Source: Allium sativum (lineage: Eukaryota > Streptophyta > Magnoliopsida > Asparagales > Amaryllidaceae). From it: a stretch of 64,000 bases of DNA. Made by a program: the position numbers and the translations under genes. Each line of letters opens with the position of its first letter. Positions within the stretch are counted from its first letter, which is position 1. The stretch is taken from contig CM060911.1 of NCBI GenBank assembly GCA_030737875.1, positions 108,790,625 through 108,854,624 on the forward strand. The letters run 5' to 3'. Under the pieces are notes generated by a model. The model searched no databases. It had not been told where the DNA came from and saw nothing but the letters and a program-made list of their open reading frames with translations. Below, in pieces: positions 1-10,999 of this stretch.

Positions 1-113
1 TATGCATCCACTAGCAACCACTTGCAACCATCAATCATAACATATTTCAGTTACATGTTTACATCCAAATGTGTTCCTACCTAAGGATAAAGGATAAGAT
101 CAAGGAGATTTAC

Positions 114-3100
114 CTAAAAAAAGATAGATATGAGCATAAACTTTGAGGAAAAAGTGATTAAAGACGTACCCTCAAAAAGAAAAGGGTAAGTTGCACGTAT
201 TCTGTCCTCAATTTCCCAAGTCGTGTCTTCCTCGATGTCGCTCCATTGAACTTTGACAAGCTTAACTTCGCAGTTGCGTAGCTTTTTGACCTCTGTTCCT
301 AAGATACGGGTTGGAATTCTCCTCACAGTTGCTTCTCGTCCAACTTCAACTTCTTCTAGGATACTTGGTTCTACCACTTCCGTAGATTCGTGTAAGCATT
401 TCCGCAGGTGAGAGACATGAAAGACATTATGCACCCCGGCCAACCTTTCGGGGAGCTGTACCCTATAAGCCATCTTTCTAATCTTCTCGATGATAGGGAA
501 CGGCCCTACAAATCTTGGTGCTAACTTTCCTGAGGACCCAAAGCGAACGACATTCCTCAAAGGAGATACTTTAAAGAACACCTTGTCTCCAACTTCGAAC
601 TCAAGGTCAGTTCTTCTTCTGTCTGCGTAGGACTTCTGTCTATCTTGGGCAGTCTTCATTCTTCTTCGTATTAAGTCTACTTTCCCTGAAGTTTCTCTAA
701 TCGTGTCTGGCCCAAGTATGAGCTTGTCTGTGGACTCCCACCAGCAAGTTGGTGACCTGCACGGTCTTCCATATAGAGCTTCGAAAGGCGCCATGCCTAT
801 GGTAGCTTGGTAGCTATTGTTGTAAGCAAATTCCACCAAAGGTATATGATCCTCCCATGTACCTCCGAAGTCAAGAATGCATAGTCTCAAGAGGTCTTCT
901 AATACTATGTTGACTCTTTCCGTCTGGCCATCGGTTTGAGGGTGATAGGCCGTGCTTAAGCATAACTGTGTGCCTACAGCCTCTTGTAAACTCTTCCAAA
1001 ACTCACTTATGAAGATAGGATCCCGATAACTCACTATGCTGGAGGATATCCCATGGAGTCGAACTATCTCTTTGAGATATATGGATGCTAGAGATGAGGC
1101 AGTCCTTCTACTCTTGACGGGTATAAAGTGGGCGCTTTTTGTGAGCCTGTGCACTATTACCCAAATGCTGGTATTGCCCCTTCTTGACCTAGGAAACCCA
1201 TCTATAAAGTCCATCGAGATGCTATCCCATTTCCATTGTGGGACCTCTATAGGATGGAGCAGACCACCAGACTTCTTCTGCTCCGCCTTGACTTGTTGGC
1301 ATATTAAACACTTAGAAACAAATTCAGCTACGTCTCGCTTCATGCCATTCCAAAAGAAAACCCTTTTGATGTCTTTATACATTTTGTCTCCGCCTGGGTG
1401 TATGGTCAGTTTGGAATGGTGTGTCTCTTCTAGAACCGCCTTTACAAAGCCCCTTGCTTGTGAGACACATAGTCTTCCATCTCGTCTCAACCAGCCCTTG
1501 GCATTGATGGAGTATCTATTGAGGTGACTAGAAGTCTCACCCCTAATTAACTTGTCCATCACATCGGCTAGCTGAGGGTCTTCTCTTTGCGCGGCTCCAA
1601 TTGAATCTAATAGATTTGGTCGCACTTCTAATGTTGCTAGCAAGCCAGGTACGAAGTCAGAGGAGGGTCTGAAGTTAAAGCTTGCTATGAACTCCAAACA
1701 TTGCCTTTCCACAAAGAGAGGGCTTAAGGTCAGTTTCTTTCTACTCAAGGCGTCCGCTACTGCATTGCCTTTGCCAGGAGTGTAGGAAATCTCTAAATCA
1801 TATGAGGCAAGAAACTCCATCCATCTTTGCTGCCTCAAATTGAGATCTTTCTGTGAGAAAAGATATTTCAACGATTTATGGTCAGTATACAGTTCAAATT
1901 TCTCACCAAGAAGATAATGGCGCCAAGACTTAAGCGCAAAAACGATGGCTGCCAACTCCAGGTCGTGGGTTGGGTAGTTTTTCTCATGCACTTTCAACTT
2001 CCTTCCACCATAAGCCACTACCTTCCCTTCTGGCATCAGAACAGCACCTAGTCCCATTCTGCATGCATATGTGTATACTGTAAACATCTTTCTTCCATCA
2101 GGCAATGTCAGAACTGGGGCTGTTGTTAGAGCCCTTTTCAAACGTTGGAAAGCAATATCGCAATCCAAATCCCAATTGAAAGCTAGGTTCTTCTTTGTCA
2201 ATCTTGTTAGTGGAGCTGAGATTTTTGAAAAATCTTTGATGAACTTTCTATAAAAGCCTGCTAGCCCGAGAAAGCTTCGGACTTCGGTTGCGTTGCGAGG
2301 AACCCTCCAATCTTGCACAACAACCACTTTTTCGAGGTCCACAGCTAACCCCTCTTTGGACACCACATGTCCAAGGAACCTAACTTCTTCTCTCCAGAAA
2401 TGGCATTTGGAGAATTTCGCCTTCAACTGATGTGCGCGGAGAGTATCCATGACTTCTTTTAGATGCTGAGCATGCTTTTCCTCATTCTTTGAGAAGCTCA
2501 AAATATCGTCTACGAAGACCACCACAAACTTGTTGAGGAACTCTCGGAACACCCTGCTCATTAAGTCCATGAAGTAAGCGGGTGCGTTTGTCAAGCCAAA
2601 AGGCATGACAAGCCACTCGAAGAAACCATCTGGAGTTCTGAAGGCGGCCTTATCAATGCTGTCTTCAGCCACTCTTAGCTGATGAAACCCGGTAGCTAAA
2701 TCTAATTGGGAGAAAACCGATGCTCCTACAAGCTGATCGAACAAATCATTTATTCTTGGGAGTGGGTGTCTATTCTTCTTGGTCAGCTTGTTTAGCTCCC
2801 TATAATCAACGCACAGGAGAAGCGAACCATCAGCTTTGGTTGCGAATACTACCGAAACACCCCATTCAGAAATACTCCATCTTATGAACCCCTTTTCAAG
2901 CAGCTCTTTGATTTGCTTGCTGAGCTCCTTTCTCTCCCTTGGGGCCATATGCCTAACGGGTAAGGAAATGGGCTTTGCATTGTTGATGAGGTATATGCGG
3001 AAGTCTATCTTCCGCTTCGGAGGTAAACCCTTTACCTCTTCAAACACGTCCGAATGTTCATGGACTACCCTTACAGACTGCAAGTTCTCAACATACGCAT

Positions 3101-3614
3101 CAAGAGATTCTAGATAACTAAGCATGACGGAGTTCATGGGATTACAAGAAATTTCGAGAGTGTTACCGAGGCGAGTCATGAGTCTAACTACTCTCTTTTC
3201 ACAATCGAGGACGGTACCATTACTGGATAGCCAGTCCATGCCTAGAATCAACCCATAGCCCGTGAAGCCCAAAACAAAGGCATTACATCTAAATCCAATG
3301 CTTAGTATAGATATTTTCAAATCCAAACAAACCATTGACAAATAGGCTGAGCCCCCAATTGGATTTGAAACAACTAAGGGATCCTCTACTATACTGGTGT
3401 CTAGGTGTAGAGATTCCACTAAAGCAGTAGATATAAAAGAGTGCGATGCACCAGAATAAAATAGTGTACGAACAAGATGATCAAAAAGATAGACTAAACT
3501 TTCAACAGAAATATTTCTACCTCGTTCTTGCGGAGGTGCCGTGAGAGCGTGGACTTGTCCTCCAGAAGAAGGTCCAGCTCCCTGCCCTTGCTTCCTTGGG
3601 CAAACCCTTGCCAT
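114..3614 (-). CDS. pol: Tekay-1 pol polyprotein (protease, reverse transcriptase, RNase H, integrase), open but catalytically damaged
   Basis: One open frame of 1166 codons. Domains in order: pepsin-like protease around residues 45-150 with YSGAS where DSGAS is usual (residue 53); reverse transcriptase about 200-480 with QLDLATG (302-308) and FVDD (367-370); RNase H about 505-625 with Y516 where an acidic residue is usual and YTDHKS near 576; integrase zinc-binding region with H732/H733 and CLICQ (C769, C772); integrase core with D802, Y863 where the second catalytic Asp is usual (SYRDP), and E899; then a C-terminal chromodomain-like tail ending near YPFLFEG. The Asp-to-Tyr changes at three active sites mean the enzymes are very probably dead despite the open frame. 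The first codons continue a zinc-knuckle region, so the ATG here is not a true start; gag-pol was originally one reading unit. Confidence 0.9.
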   Translation of the reverse strand: MARVCPRKQGQGAGPSSGGQVHALTAPPQERGRNISVESLVYLFDHLVRTLFYSGASHSFISTALVESLHLDTSIVEDPLVVSNPIGGSAYLSMVCLDLKISILSIGFRCNAFVLGFTGYGLILGMDWLSSNGTVLDCEKRVVRLMTRLGNTLEISCNPMNSVMLSYLESLDAYVENLQSVRVVHEHSDVFEEVKGLPPKRKIDFRIYLINNAKPISLPVRHMAPRERKELSKQIKELLEKGFIRWSISEWGVSVVFATKADGSLLLCVDYRELNKLTKKNRHPLPRINDLFDQLVGASVFSQLDLATGFHQLRVAEDSIDKAAFRTPDGFFEWLVMPFGLTNAPAYFMDLMSRVFREFLNKFVVVFVDDILSFSKNEEKHAQHLKEVMDTLRAHQLKAKFSKCHFWREEVRFLGHVVSKEGLAVDLEKVVVVQDWRVPRNATEVRSFLGLAGFYRKFIKDFSKISAPLTRLTKKNLAFNWDLDCDIAFQRLKRALTTAPVLTLPDGRKMFTVYTYACRMGLGAVLMPEGKVVAYGGRKLKVHEKNYPTHDLELAAIVFALKSWRHYLLGEKFELYTDHKSLKYLFSQKDLNLRQQRWMEFLASYDLEISYTPGKGNAVADALSRKKLTLSPLFVERQCLEFIASFNFRPSSDFVPGLLATLEVRPNLLDSIGAAQREDPQLADVMDKLIRGETSSHLNRYSINAKGWLRRDGRLCVSQARGFVKAVLEETHHSKLTIHPGGDKMYKDIKRVFFWNGMKRDVAEFVSKCLICQQVKAEQKKSGGLLHPIEVPQWKWDSISMDFIDGFPRSRRGNTSIWVIVHRLTKSAHFIPVKSRRTASSLASIYLKEIVRLHGISSSIVSYRDPIFISEFWKSLQEAVGTQLCLSTAYHPQTDGQTERVNIVLEDLLRLCILDFGGTWEDHIPLVEFAYNNSYQATIGMAPFEALYGRPCRSPTCWWESTDKLILGPDTIRETSGKVDLIRRRMKTAQDRQKSYADRRRTDLEFEVGDKVFFKVSPLRNVVRFGSSGKLAPRFVGPFPIIEKIRKMAYRVQLPERLAGVHNVFHVSHLRKCLHESTEVVEPSILEEVEVGREATVRRIPTRILGTEVKKLRNCEVKLVKVQWSDIEEDTTWEIEDRIRATYPFLFEGTSLITFSSKFMLISIFF

Positions 3615-3617
3615 GTG

Positions 3618-4504
3618 TCATGTCTCACCACAGTGGAAACAGTCACCCATCTTCCTTTTCTTCTTCTTGCAGTCTTTGATCAGATGTCCAGGGATGGCAC
3701 AGAAATTACACTTTCTCTTTTCATGGGGTTTGTTGTTCTTCCCGCCTTTCTTTGAATTAGCCTTCTTATTCTGTGACCCTTCCCCCTTCTTATCTTGAGG
3801 CGCTTCCGCTTTTGCCTCATTCTTGCCCTTGTCTTCCTCATGTAAGGGTGCCATGTCCACTAACCTCTCGTAAGTAGCCCCCACAGATGGGTCATAGCCA
3901 AGCTGTGAAGTGGATCATTCAATCCCTTGACAAAACGGAGAGCCTTTTTATGAGGAGTATTCACTAAGTCCAGTCCAAATCGGGCCAACTGATTGAATTG
4001 ATTGATGTACTCCTTGACCGTCATACTTCCTTGCTTAAGAGATAAGAACTTTTCCAGCTGTAGACTTCGCTCAGCTTGTGAGAGGAATTTCATCTCAAAC
4101 CTTATTATGAAATCCATCCATGTTTCAATCGGTCTTTCAGCGTTAGTGACTTCCCACCAATAGGAAGCTTCGTCTTTGAGCAACCGCACTACCAACTGTA
4201 TCTTTTGTCAATCATCCACCTCGAAGATATCGAATAGATCCTCTGTTTCTTTGAGCCAGTTCCTCGCTTCTACGAATGATTCAGTTCCCTTGAAATCCTT
4301 TCCACCCATGGCCCTAAAGTCTCTACAAATCTTTGAGAAAGCATTTGCATGAGGAGGAGGAGGAACTACTGTAGCTGGGGGAGGAACTACTGTAGCTGGG
4401 GGAGGAATTTCTGCTGGGCCTGCATCGTTGGCCCTAGCCTCTAAGTACCTCATAAACCAACCAGGTATCGGTACACCCTCTGGAAGGTTAAGATTCCCAG
4501 ACAT
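3618..4504 (-). pseudogene. gag: Tekay-1 gag (capsid/nucleocapsid), broken
   Basis: The start is taken at the ATG read from 4504 (MSGNLNLPEG), which aligns with the Tekay-3 gag start (MDDLNLPEG). The middle has the retrotransposon gag signature (EASYWWEV, then an SLKQGSMTVKEYINQF-type stretch), followed by two CCHC zinc knuckles, the first intact (CNFCAIPGHLIKDC). Against Tekay-3 it shows an in-frame TGA near 4200, a frameshift near 3880, and a further TGA inside the second knuckle just before the pol frame (HCGET then stop). Gag would normally form the virus-like particle and bind element RNA; this copy cannot give a full product. Confidence 0.85.
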
Positions 4505-4676
4505 GCTGAAATGAAAAAGAAAAGATTCAAAACAAAGGATAGAATGATAGGGCATATGGCTTTGGGGGATTATGCCTTTTTAAATTTAAAACAACACTTT
4601 TCCTTGTAAAATGCTTCTTTATATTTCTTTTGAAAATAGTTTTTTTCAAAAATTATTATCTAATCTGGTAAACCTT

Positions 4677-4688
4677 GCTCTGATACCA
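4677..4688 (-). promoter_or_regulatory. Primer binding site of Tekay-1
   Basis: The minus strand reads TGGTATCAGAGC two bases inside the 5' LTR. This is the common plant LTR-element site complementary to the 3' end of initiator tRNA-Met. It fixes the element's orientation and the inner edge of the LTR. Confidence 0.9.
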
Positions 4689-5487
4689 AGTGAAACACCC
4701 CACCTGCGTTAAGGTCACTCACAAAGGGAATGCTTTAACTTTGGTGGAGGGTTATAGGTACAAGACATAGAAAAATTTACAAGACAGATAAATTTAAGCA
4801 GCAGAAATTCAAACATTTATTGCATACGTAGTTCAATACAAAAGCATTACATCAAATTGTCTCCAAATAACTTCCAAAACATTACAACATAATCTATGTC
4901 TTGATTATTAAATAAAGAAGCATAAACCAAAAGTAAAAGCGCATAAATCCCCAAGTACAATGTCCAAGAGCCATAGCCAAGGTGAGAGAGAGTCCAAATC
5001 ATACATCTACTTTCTTGAAGCTTGCAAAGAGTCTGACTAAGCTGCAGTATTCCCTCCCTGTGGACCTGGGGGTGGGGGGAGGGGGGACGGAAGAAAAGAG
5101 GACAAGATAAAATGGGTCAGACAATAAGTCTGGTAAGTTCAGTGATTACTAGTATTTAAACAAGGAAAGGGATCATGACAGTGATAACAGAACATAGGAC
5201 AATACCCTAATATAAGATAAGAGGAACATGTGATCGCACCCATTATTATAGTCTATGCACCTACCAACTATTGGTTCAACCAGCCCCACGTGTTTATAAC
5301 AAACGATCCTCTTAATGATCGGCTCCTACTCGCATGCATTCATGTCCCGTGTCACTCGGCCCCGCTTGACAGTAGCTACCTGTGCTGGTCCCACCATGTG
5401 GTGTATCAGTCCCTCTGGTGGTAACCCGACACGATTCAAGATGCACAGTGTACACTACTGATGCCCAGTGCCTGATTTTTCCACTCT

Positions 5488-5511
5488 GGAGTATGTGCAC
5501 ACCCATACTCC
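5488..5511. other. 24-nt hairpin with TGCAC loop, Tekay-1 LTR
   Basis: The stem GGAGTATG/CATACTCC pairs perfectly around a TGCACAC-type loop. Equivalent hairpins with different stem letters sit at the same place in all five Tekay LTRs of the window. Confidence 0.6.
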
Positions 5512-5813
5512 GTCGGAACCTACACTGGCCCACCAACCACCGACGTTTTAACCACTTATAATTCAGCCCAGTAATCGTGCCCCACCCTGCCTAGTTTCAG
5601 GGTACCATGATACATCTATGTGGGTTACTGCAGAAATGGGTCCCCGTTACTAGGGTTTTCTAATCAACATGTTTATTTGGTTAAGTGTCCAAGTTTACCT
5701 AACCCCGCCCATTCATTTAGTTAACATGTTGAATCAGTTAAGTGTTTTCCTAATTTACTTAACCCTACCAATCATGACTTAGCTTTAATTTATTAAAGCA
5801 CCAACCACTCACA

Positions 5814-5999
5814 TTAGACAGGTCTTGTTGTGGTCACTGGATTTGCCGGTCGGTTACGGGCAGTTTTACACCACAACTCAGTCTAACCTTGGGTTCTTTT
5901 GGGGCTTGATGCACTAACTACCCACATTAGACAGGTCTTGTTGTGGTCACTGGATATGCCGGTCGGTTCCGGGCAGATTTACACCACAACTCAGTCTAA
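5814..5999. other. Twin stem-loops of Tekay-1 LTR
   Basis: Two copies (5814-5886 and 5927-5999) are offset by 113 bases. Each has an outer stem TTAGAC/GTCTAA, an inner stem GTTGTGG/CCACAAC and a nearly fixed apical block around GCCGGTCGGTTCCGGGC (TTACGGGC in the first copy). The pair lies downstream of the presumed transcription start of the LTR. Confidence 0.7.
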
Positions 6000-7175
6000 C
6001 CTCGAGTTAGGCATATTCGTCTTTTCTAAATCCATATTTTTCTATATATATCAAATTTCTTTATGTGAATTAAATTTAATTTAATCACGCCATAATTATG
6101 CTTTGATTATGCTCAACATAAATGGTATATAAAATATACCATTTAATGAACAAATCTATGCCATGAATTCTTTGGTTTTCCCATCGCTACCCCAGTGGAA
6201 CGTACACATGAATCACAAAAAATGTTGGGCTAGTAAGTTAGCCCAACTCATAAACAAGAAAAGGGGTAATAAACAAGAGACAAAATAACATACATTTCAA
6301 CTTGTCATGTGTAACTTGGCATAGAGGCATCATTAACTTTAATTAAATAGGTAAAGGTGAACTTGTGACTAAGTTGGGTCTAATGGTCATGTAAACTTGA
6401 CAAAGGTCGAACATGGAAGTTTAACATATAATCACAGTTTCAACCCACAACTTAGCATATAATCTTATATATGTCAAAACATAAGAAAACTATTATAATC
6501 ATTTTTACTCACAATTTAGCATGATGTTAAAAACATAAGAGGATTACAATTCCACTTTCACAACATAATTAGATTCAACCTAACATATAAGCATGTGTTT
6601 TAGATCACAAACTTGCAAATAACCACCAATTTATAGCATGACATGTTTTACCATTTAATTGGCAAAATAAATCCATTACCCAAATCATAATAGATTTTAA
6701 TAACATACAATATGTTCATCACCACAAGCATATAGACATGATTAATATACAATATGTTCATCGCCATAAGCATATAGACATGAAATGTATAACATGTTCA
6801 TCTCCATAAACATATAGACATGATTAATTACAACGATACTTTAAGATAAACAAGAATCAAATCTTACACATAAGCATCATTCTATATCCCAATTACAACA
6901 TGTCATGATTTAATCGAAAGAATGTTTAAATCTACGTAACAACCAACTTACAAATCAAAAGGAATTCTTGGTTTCTAATCTCTGAATTCTGAAATTGGAG
7001 ATGCGTGCCTTTGATGAAGATCGTTGAATTAGACTTGTTTTAATTTGATTTTAGATGTAAGATTTTAACTTGTCTTTGAATTGAAAAACGGTGACGGCTA
7101 CTTCAAGTTCTCTACTGACGGCATTTTAGTTCTAGGATTATTTTTCTGTGCGTTTTTAGGTTGAGCATTGAGTTG

Positions 7176-7184
7176 TTTATATAG
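7176..7184 (-). promoter_or_regulatory. Possible TATA box of Tekay-1 LTR
   Basis: The minus strand reads CTATATAAA, at the same relative place as CTATAAATA in Tekay-3 and Tekay-solo. It would mark the U3/R boundary. Assigned from position and sequence only. Confidence 0.5.
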
Positions 7185-7320
7185 AATTTCAGTTTAATTA
7201 TAGCCGTCGGATGAACCTAGGGTTAATCGCAGCCACTTAGATCAGATCAGGACCATCTAGAAACCCTAGTGACTCAGCATCATGTCATCAGTCATTCAAA
7301 TTTCAGATCTGGCCGAGGGC

Positions 7321-7386
7321 TAGGTCGACCCCCAGTTCGACCTATGGGGGGAGGTCGACACTACGGTCGACCCCCAGGTCGACCTG
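7321..7386. repeat. GGTCGAC short array, Tekay-1 LTR
   Basis: Four exact GTCGAC palindromes plus one degenerate copy, spaced 12-30 bases apart, about 140-210 bases upstream of the TATA-like box in transcription order. Confidence 0.75.
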
Positions 7387-7660
7387 CCTGGGCAGGAATT
7401 TTCCCGCCCAGCCCGCTTCTGACTTCTGTTTGGATTTGAATTCGTTTTCGAGCTGTATGAATTTATTTGAATTGTCTGGAAACTTCTGACAGCCATAACT
7501 TCTTCATACGAAGTCCAATTTACGCAAACTCGGACTCTATCTCAACCAGAATTCCGAGACGAACACAATGGCGTAACCCGGTTCCCTTAATTCTCACATT
7601 TTAAATTAAGTATTCTAGGATTCATTATTATAACATTAATAGAAAATATGGGGTGTTACA

Positions 7661-8048
7661 TAAGTCATGATCAGTATGCTTTGTTCGAGAGTGTAGTACA
7701 GGATTCTCTGTTATATATATATTATGCTGAGATTATCACACCATAGTGTGGCCTCATTAATGTTAATATTTAGCTCACTTAGCAGAGATTCAATCCACAT
7801 TATCTCAGTAGTTGCACTTTCTACACTCCTGAAATCGGCTTCTATGCTAGATCTAAAGATAGTTGACTTTTTTTAACACCATGAGATGGGATTTTAACCA
7901 AGAAATATACAGTATCCACTAGTTGATCTCTTGTCAAAAGTATCTCTTCCCCGATCAACATCTGCAAAACCACATAAGTTAATATTAGTGCAAGATTTAA
8001 TCATTAAACTATGATTTAAAGTCTCCTTTAGATATTTCAAAATCCTTC
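7661..8048 (-). pseudogene. Ty1/copia RNase H relic
   Basis: The minus strand, read from 8048, gives a decayed copia RNase H: ILKYLKETLNHSLMI, then NLCGFADVDRG, RSTSGYCIFLG, NPISWC, SSIEADFR and WCDNLS, with several in-frame stops. It is cut at 7660 by Tekay-1 and at 8048 by a CACTA-like end, so both flanks were later disrupted. Only the last part of pol remains. It has no visible LTR and is distinct from the copia at 14482-24665. Confidence 0.8.
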
Positions 8049-8440
8049 ACTAGACCAGAAAAGACCTTTCGTAGCATTGTAAAAACATTGCTAAAACTTG
8101 TCGTAGCGTTTCGATAAACGTTGCGACACGACATGCAACTAAAAGTTTATAAGTTTTAGTTGTGTTATAATAAACGCAACCAAAAATTGACATAATGTAA
8201 ACCCTACCAAAGGTTTTTTGGCAATGCCTTCAACGTGCAACCAAAGTGGTACTTGCACCCTTTTTTATTTTCTATAGCGTTTTTTCTATTCTACTATAAT
8301 ATTTTCTGTAGCATTTCAGAAACCCTACGAAAGCTAGCTAATATATTTTTTGTTGCCTTTTATTTCTACAACTATTTACTAATAATGCTTGTATCATTTC
8401 CAACGATTGCTTATATATAATAGCAATATTAAAACAAATA
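8049..8440 (+). mobile_element. Possible CACTA-type transposon end (truncated)
   Basis: The segment starts CACTAGACCAGAAAAGACC exactly where copia similarity stops. It then carries scattered GTAGC(A/G)TT and related short motifs in both orientations, as in subterminal regions of CACTA elements. I did not find a matching inverted end in the window, so the extent is uncertain and the element may be a deleted relic. Confidence 0.4.
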
Positions 8441-8491
8441 ATCAGTCACATAATTATCATTTTCAAACCAACATCAATAATCGTCATATTT

Positions 8492-8737
8492 AAATAATTA
8501 AGAAAAACACCCGACACTCCTAACTCAATTGGTTAGAGGTGGGAGAATTGGGATGAGACATAGGTCTCAAGTTCGAGGGCCACCTCTGCTAATTTCTAGG
8601 GGTGACTACCTAGGTAGCGTGAAGGGGTTGAAAAATCGAGGTATATCACTACCCGTGGGGTTTACTAAGACCAACAACCAATGACTTGAGTGAAGTCTTA
8701 GGTTCCACACGTAAATCAAAATAATTAAGAAAAACAC
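8492..8737 (+). mobile_element. tRNA-derived SINE with 19-bp target duplication
   Basis: The body is 8511-8718 (208 bp). Direct repeats of AAATAATTAAGAAAAACAC flank it at 8492-8510 and 8719-8737. Near the 5' end are RNA polymerase III promoter boxes: an A-box-like TAACTCAATTGGTTAGAG and a B-box-like AGTTCGAGGG. These and the long target duplication are diagnostic of a SINE mobilised by a LINE. No A-tail is present; the body ends in ordinary sequence. It appears to lie between decayed minus-strand exons. Confidence 0.8.
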
Positions 8738-8899
8738 ATTAATTGCATAATCAAGTATAATACCCATAACCATTTCAATAATAGTATTTCAACAAAATAG
8801 GCAAATCTACTACAACCATTTACAAATAACTCTACACAACTAATACAAACAAAAAATTATAATATATAATGGTGAAAGTCTTGTTCATGACTTAATTAC

Positions 8900-9782
8900 C
8901 GTCAGTTCTTTGATGCGGCTTTCCTTTACTTGGGAAATACTAATTACATAGACACATGTATAACGTTCAACAGTTAGGATTAGATATAAATATAACAGGT
9001 GGAAACATCAACAAAACAATATCAGTTAAATTTCAATAGAATTTTTCATAGTACATTGCCTAAAAGGGATGGCAAGCGTGTAAAGGACGGACACTGGATA
9101 AAAGGAGTATTAATAACATGCATAAAAATAAATTTGTTTGAATAAAAGCAAAAGATTAGGAGTCTAGGTAGTTTTCTTATGAAAATAACAAATAATATTA
9201 AAAAAGGACCAAGCATGCTTACTTACCAAGACTAGCTTTGTCGTTTTTCTCTGGGATGATTCAGTAAACTGATTGATCTTAACTTGTGACTTGAGAATCT
9301 GGTGACTAGGCAATCAACCTATGACCTCTACTATTTTACAAAATTAGCTGAAGCAGTAGTTTCACTGACTTTGAATCATTATCCTTTATACTTTTCTCGG
9401 TCTGGTTAACAGTTTTAGATATTGAGGATTTCTATTCTCTACCGCTTCAACTTCAGCAGCTATAGCAACCTTACCATTATAATCCTCTTTAGACTTGTGT
9501 TACTTACAACTATTGCCCTCCTCATCTTTGGATATTTGTGAACTACCAATAATTGGTTCAAGTTTAGCACTAGAAGGTGGTTCCATGCTTTCTAAGAATG
9601 GATCATATGCATGCATCATTAGCTATTGTATTGGAACACACATTTTAATGCTCACACTCAAACTATACAGTGTAGAAAGTTACGGGTCTGGTTTTTTAAT
9701 TGCACTCATATATTACCTAACACACGACACATCTGCAACCGAGTTCCGCAAATTTTCTCAAGCGATCCTTAGATTGTTGAAT
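8900..9782 (-). pseudogene. Possible decayed exons of an unrecognised host gene
   Basis: Three exon-like blocks with splice signals can be read on the minus strand. 9782-9717 is preceded by TTTATAG and followed by GTAATA; it reads QQSKDRLRKFAELGCRC. 9622-9227 is preceded by ACAATAG and followed by GTAAGT; it reads LMMHAYDPFLESMEPPS and later KVAIAAEVEAVENRNP, but has in-frame stops. 8939-8900 is preceded by ATTAG and followed by GTAATT; it reads FPSKGKPHQRTD. I do not recognise the family. The MULE at 9951-13472 could have cut off upstream exons. It could also be a gene fragment carried by a transposon. Confidence 0.3.
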
Positions 9783-9950
9783 CTATAAACAAATTTCAAT
9801 TTTTTATCGTTATTGAACGTGAACATTTTCATCGAAGAAATGTAATAAATCAAATATATGTATTACCAAACTCCCTATTATCAACTTCAGTCAAACCAAC
9901 CTTATGACCATAGTTGGCTATTTGTACATTAGAGCATACAATTTGCTAGT

Positions 9951-10110
9951 TTAGGACTGTTTTGAGAATTATAATGGAAATAGGCCAGTATCAAAACTAA
10001 TTACAAATTTAGACCACCTTTTTATACTAGCGTTATCATAGATAATGCTAGTTCAATTTTTTTATTTTTGCGATAGCGTTATCTGAGATAACGCTATAAA
10101 GTAAGCATTA
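9951..10110 (+). repeat. Left terminal inverted repeat of the MULE
   Basis: Matches the complement of 13270-13472 with substitutions and small gaps. It contains two palindromes, TAGCGTTATCATAGATAATGC (one mismatch) and AGCGTTATCTGAGATAACGC. Confidence 0.7.
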
Positions 10111-10800
10111 TTTGAGATTATGCCCAGAAGGATATAAACCCTTCTAGACCCTTCTTTTTTTCCACATTTCTACATTACTTCTATTTTTTTCCAACAACGA
10201 AAAATTTCGCCTCCGTTTTAGATCTAGTCCAAAAATTGAATTTTTCCTTTAAATTTTACTTCCATAGCCTCATCTTATTCTCTACCGCCTCCTATTTGTA
10301 AGTTTACCTACCTTTATTGATTAAATTTTATAATTTCTGAAATTTAGGGGGTTTCTTGTTTAGGGATTTCTATTCTAATCCCTTGTTTTGTGAAAAAGAT
10401 GTGTTTTTAAGTTCCTATGGTGTACAAGTTATAGTTTACATAAATAATTTCATGATTTTTTGTTTAGTATGTGTGTGTTTAGAGTTAAATTAGTGTTTAA
10501 AGTTCAAATTATGCATATTTAGTATGTGTATGAGTATGTGTATGCGCACGTTCATATGTATGTTCATGTTTACGTTTAGTATTTGATGTAAGAAAATGAG
10601 GTCGAAAGAAATATGAAAAAACCGTAGTATGATGGAACGTGGAATGGAAAATCTCAAATTAGCTGTGTACTTGTTGATTGAGTAATGTACTAATGCATGT
10701 TTCTTATTTGTTTATAGATCATAAAGAGATGGAACCTGTGTCAGTAGATCGAACCTAGCCTAGTTGATCCAAGGCATATGAAGCCTCACAAAGCTGAATA
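10111..10800. other. MULE left internal region without a recognised gene
   Basis: AT-rich, with pyrimidine-rich stretches near 10140-10290 that could be a leader of the plus-strand gene. No reading frame or motif here can be supported as coding. Confidence 0.5.
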
Positions 10801-10999
10801 TTTTATCTCACTTTCTAGTTAAGAATTACTGGGTGACCTGCTATGTGGATGCGTTGTAGCACACGTGTAGGTTCAGGTCCTCATGCTTATTAGATCTAAT
10901 AAATCTAATAAGCATGAAGACCTAAACAAGGTGTGTGTTCTACAATCCATCCAACTGATGGGTCACCCAATAAATTCTTAACTAGAGAGTAAGATAAAA
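10801..10999. repeat. Long fold-back palindrome (about 200 bp) inside the MULE
   Basis: The left arm, starting TTTTATCTCACTTTCTAG, and the right arm, ending TAGAGAGTAAGATAAAA, are reverse complements with scattered mismatches over about 95 bases per arm. The centre lies near 10902 at TTAGATCTAATAAATCTAA. It could be a fold-back MITE nested in the MULE or an inverted duplication; a transcript would form a long hairpin. Confidence 0.8.

Larger units (their letters stand above)
1..7660 (-). mobile_element. Tekay-1: Ty3/gypsy LTR retrotransposon (Tekay/Del-like), 3' end beyond window
   Basis: This is a minus-strand gypsy element. Reading leftward from 7660 it has a 5' LTR (4691-7660), a tRNA-Met type primer binding site, gag (about 4504-3618), pol in the order PR-RT-RNaseH-IN (3614-114), and a 3' untranslated stretch to position 1. 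Comparison with Tekay-3, which has about 620 bases between its pol stop and 3' LTR, suggests the 3' LTR lies roughly 400 bases left of the window. The gene order, a 3-kb LTR and a chromodomain-like C-terminus ending in YPFLF point to the Tekay/Del chromovirus group; that is family knowledge. Gag is broken and pol has lost catalytic residues, so it is probably immobile. The right end abuts a copia RNase H relic (7661-8048), so it probably inserted there. Confidence 0.93.
4691..7660 (-). repeat. 5' LTR of Tekay-1 (2970 bp)
   Basis: On the plus strand it begins TGAAACACCCCACC and ends GGGGTGTTACA, the same inverted termini as the other Tekay LTRs here. In transcription order it holds a GGTCGAC array (7321-7386), a TATA-like box (7176-7184), twin hairpins (5814-5999), a small hairpin (5488-5511), a G-run on the plus strand near 5068-5089, and AT-rich sequence to 4691. 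Short reading frames inside it do not look coding. Confidence 0.92.

Noticed and set aside
1036..1527. Plus-strand frames across the Tekay pol genes (also 2836-3117, 48320-48706, 49525-49860, 51343-51804)
   Set aside because: They are antisense shadows of well-supported minus-strand pol or gag frames.
8511..8600. Possible tRNA gene
   Set aside because: The A and B boxes are present but the sequence does not fold as a tRNA, and it is followed by an unrelated body inside a 19-bp target duplication; better explained as a SINE head.
9495..9788. Plus-strand frame of 97 codons
   Set aside because: No recognisable features. The opposite strand has splice-flanked blocks that read more like exons.
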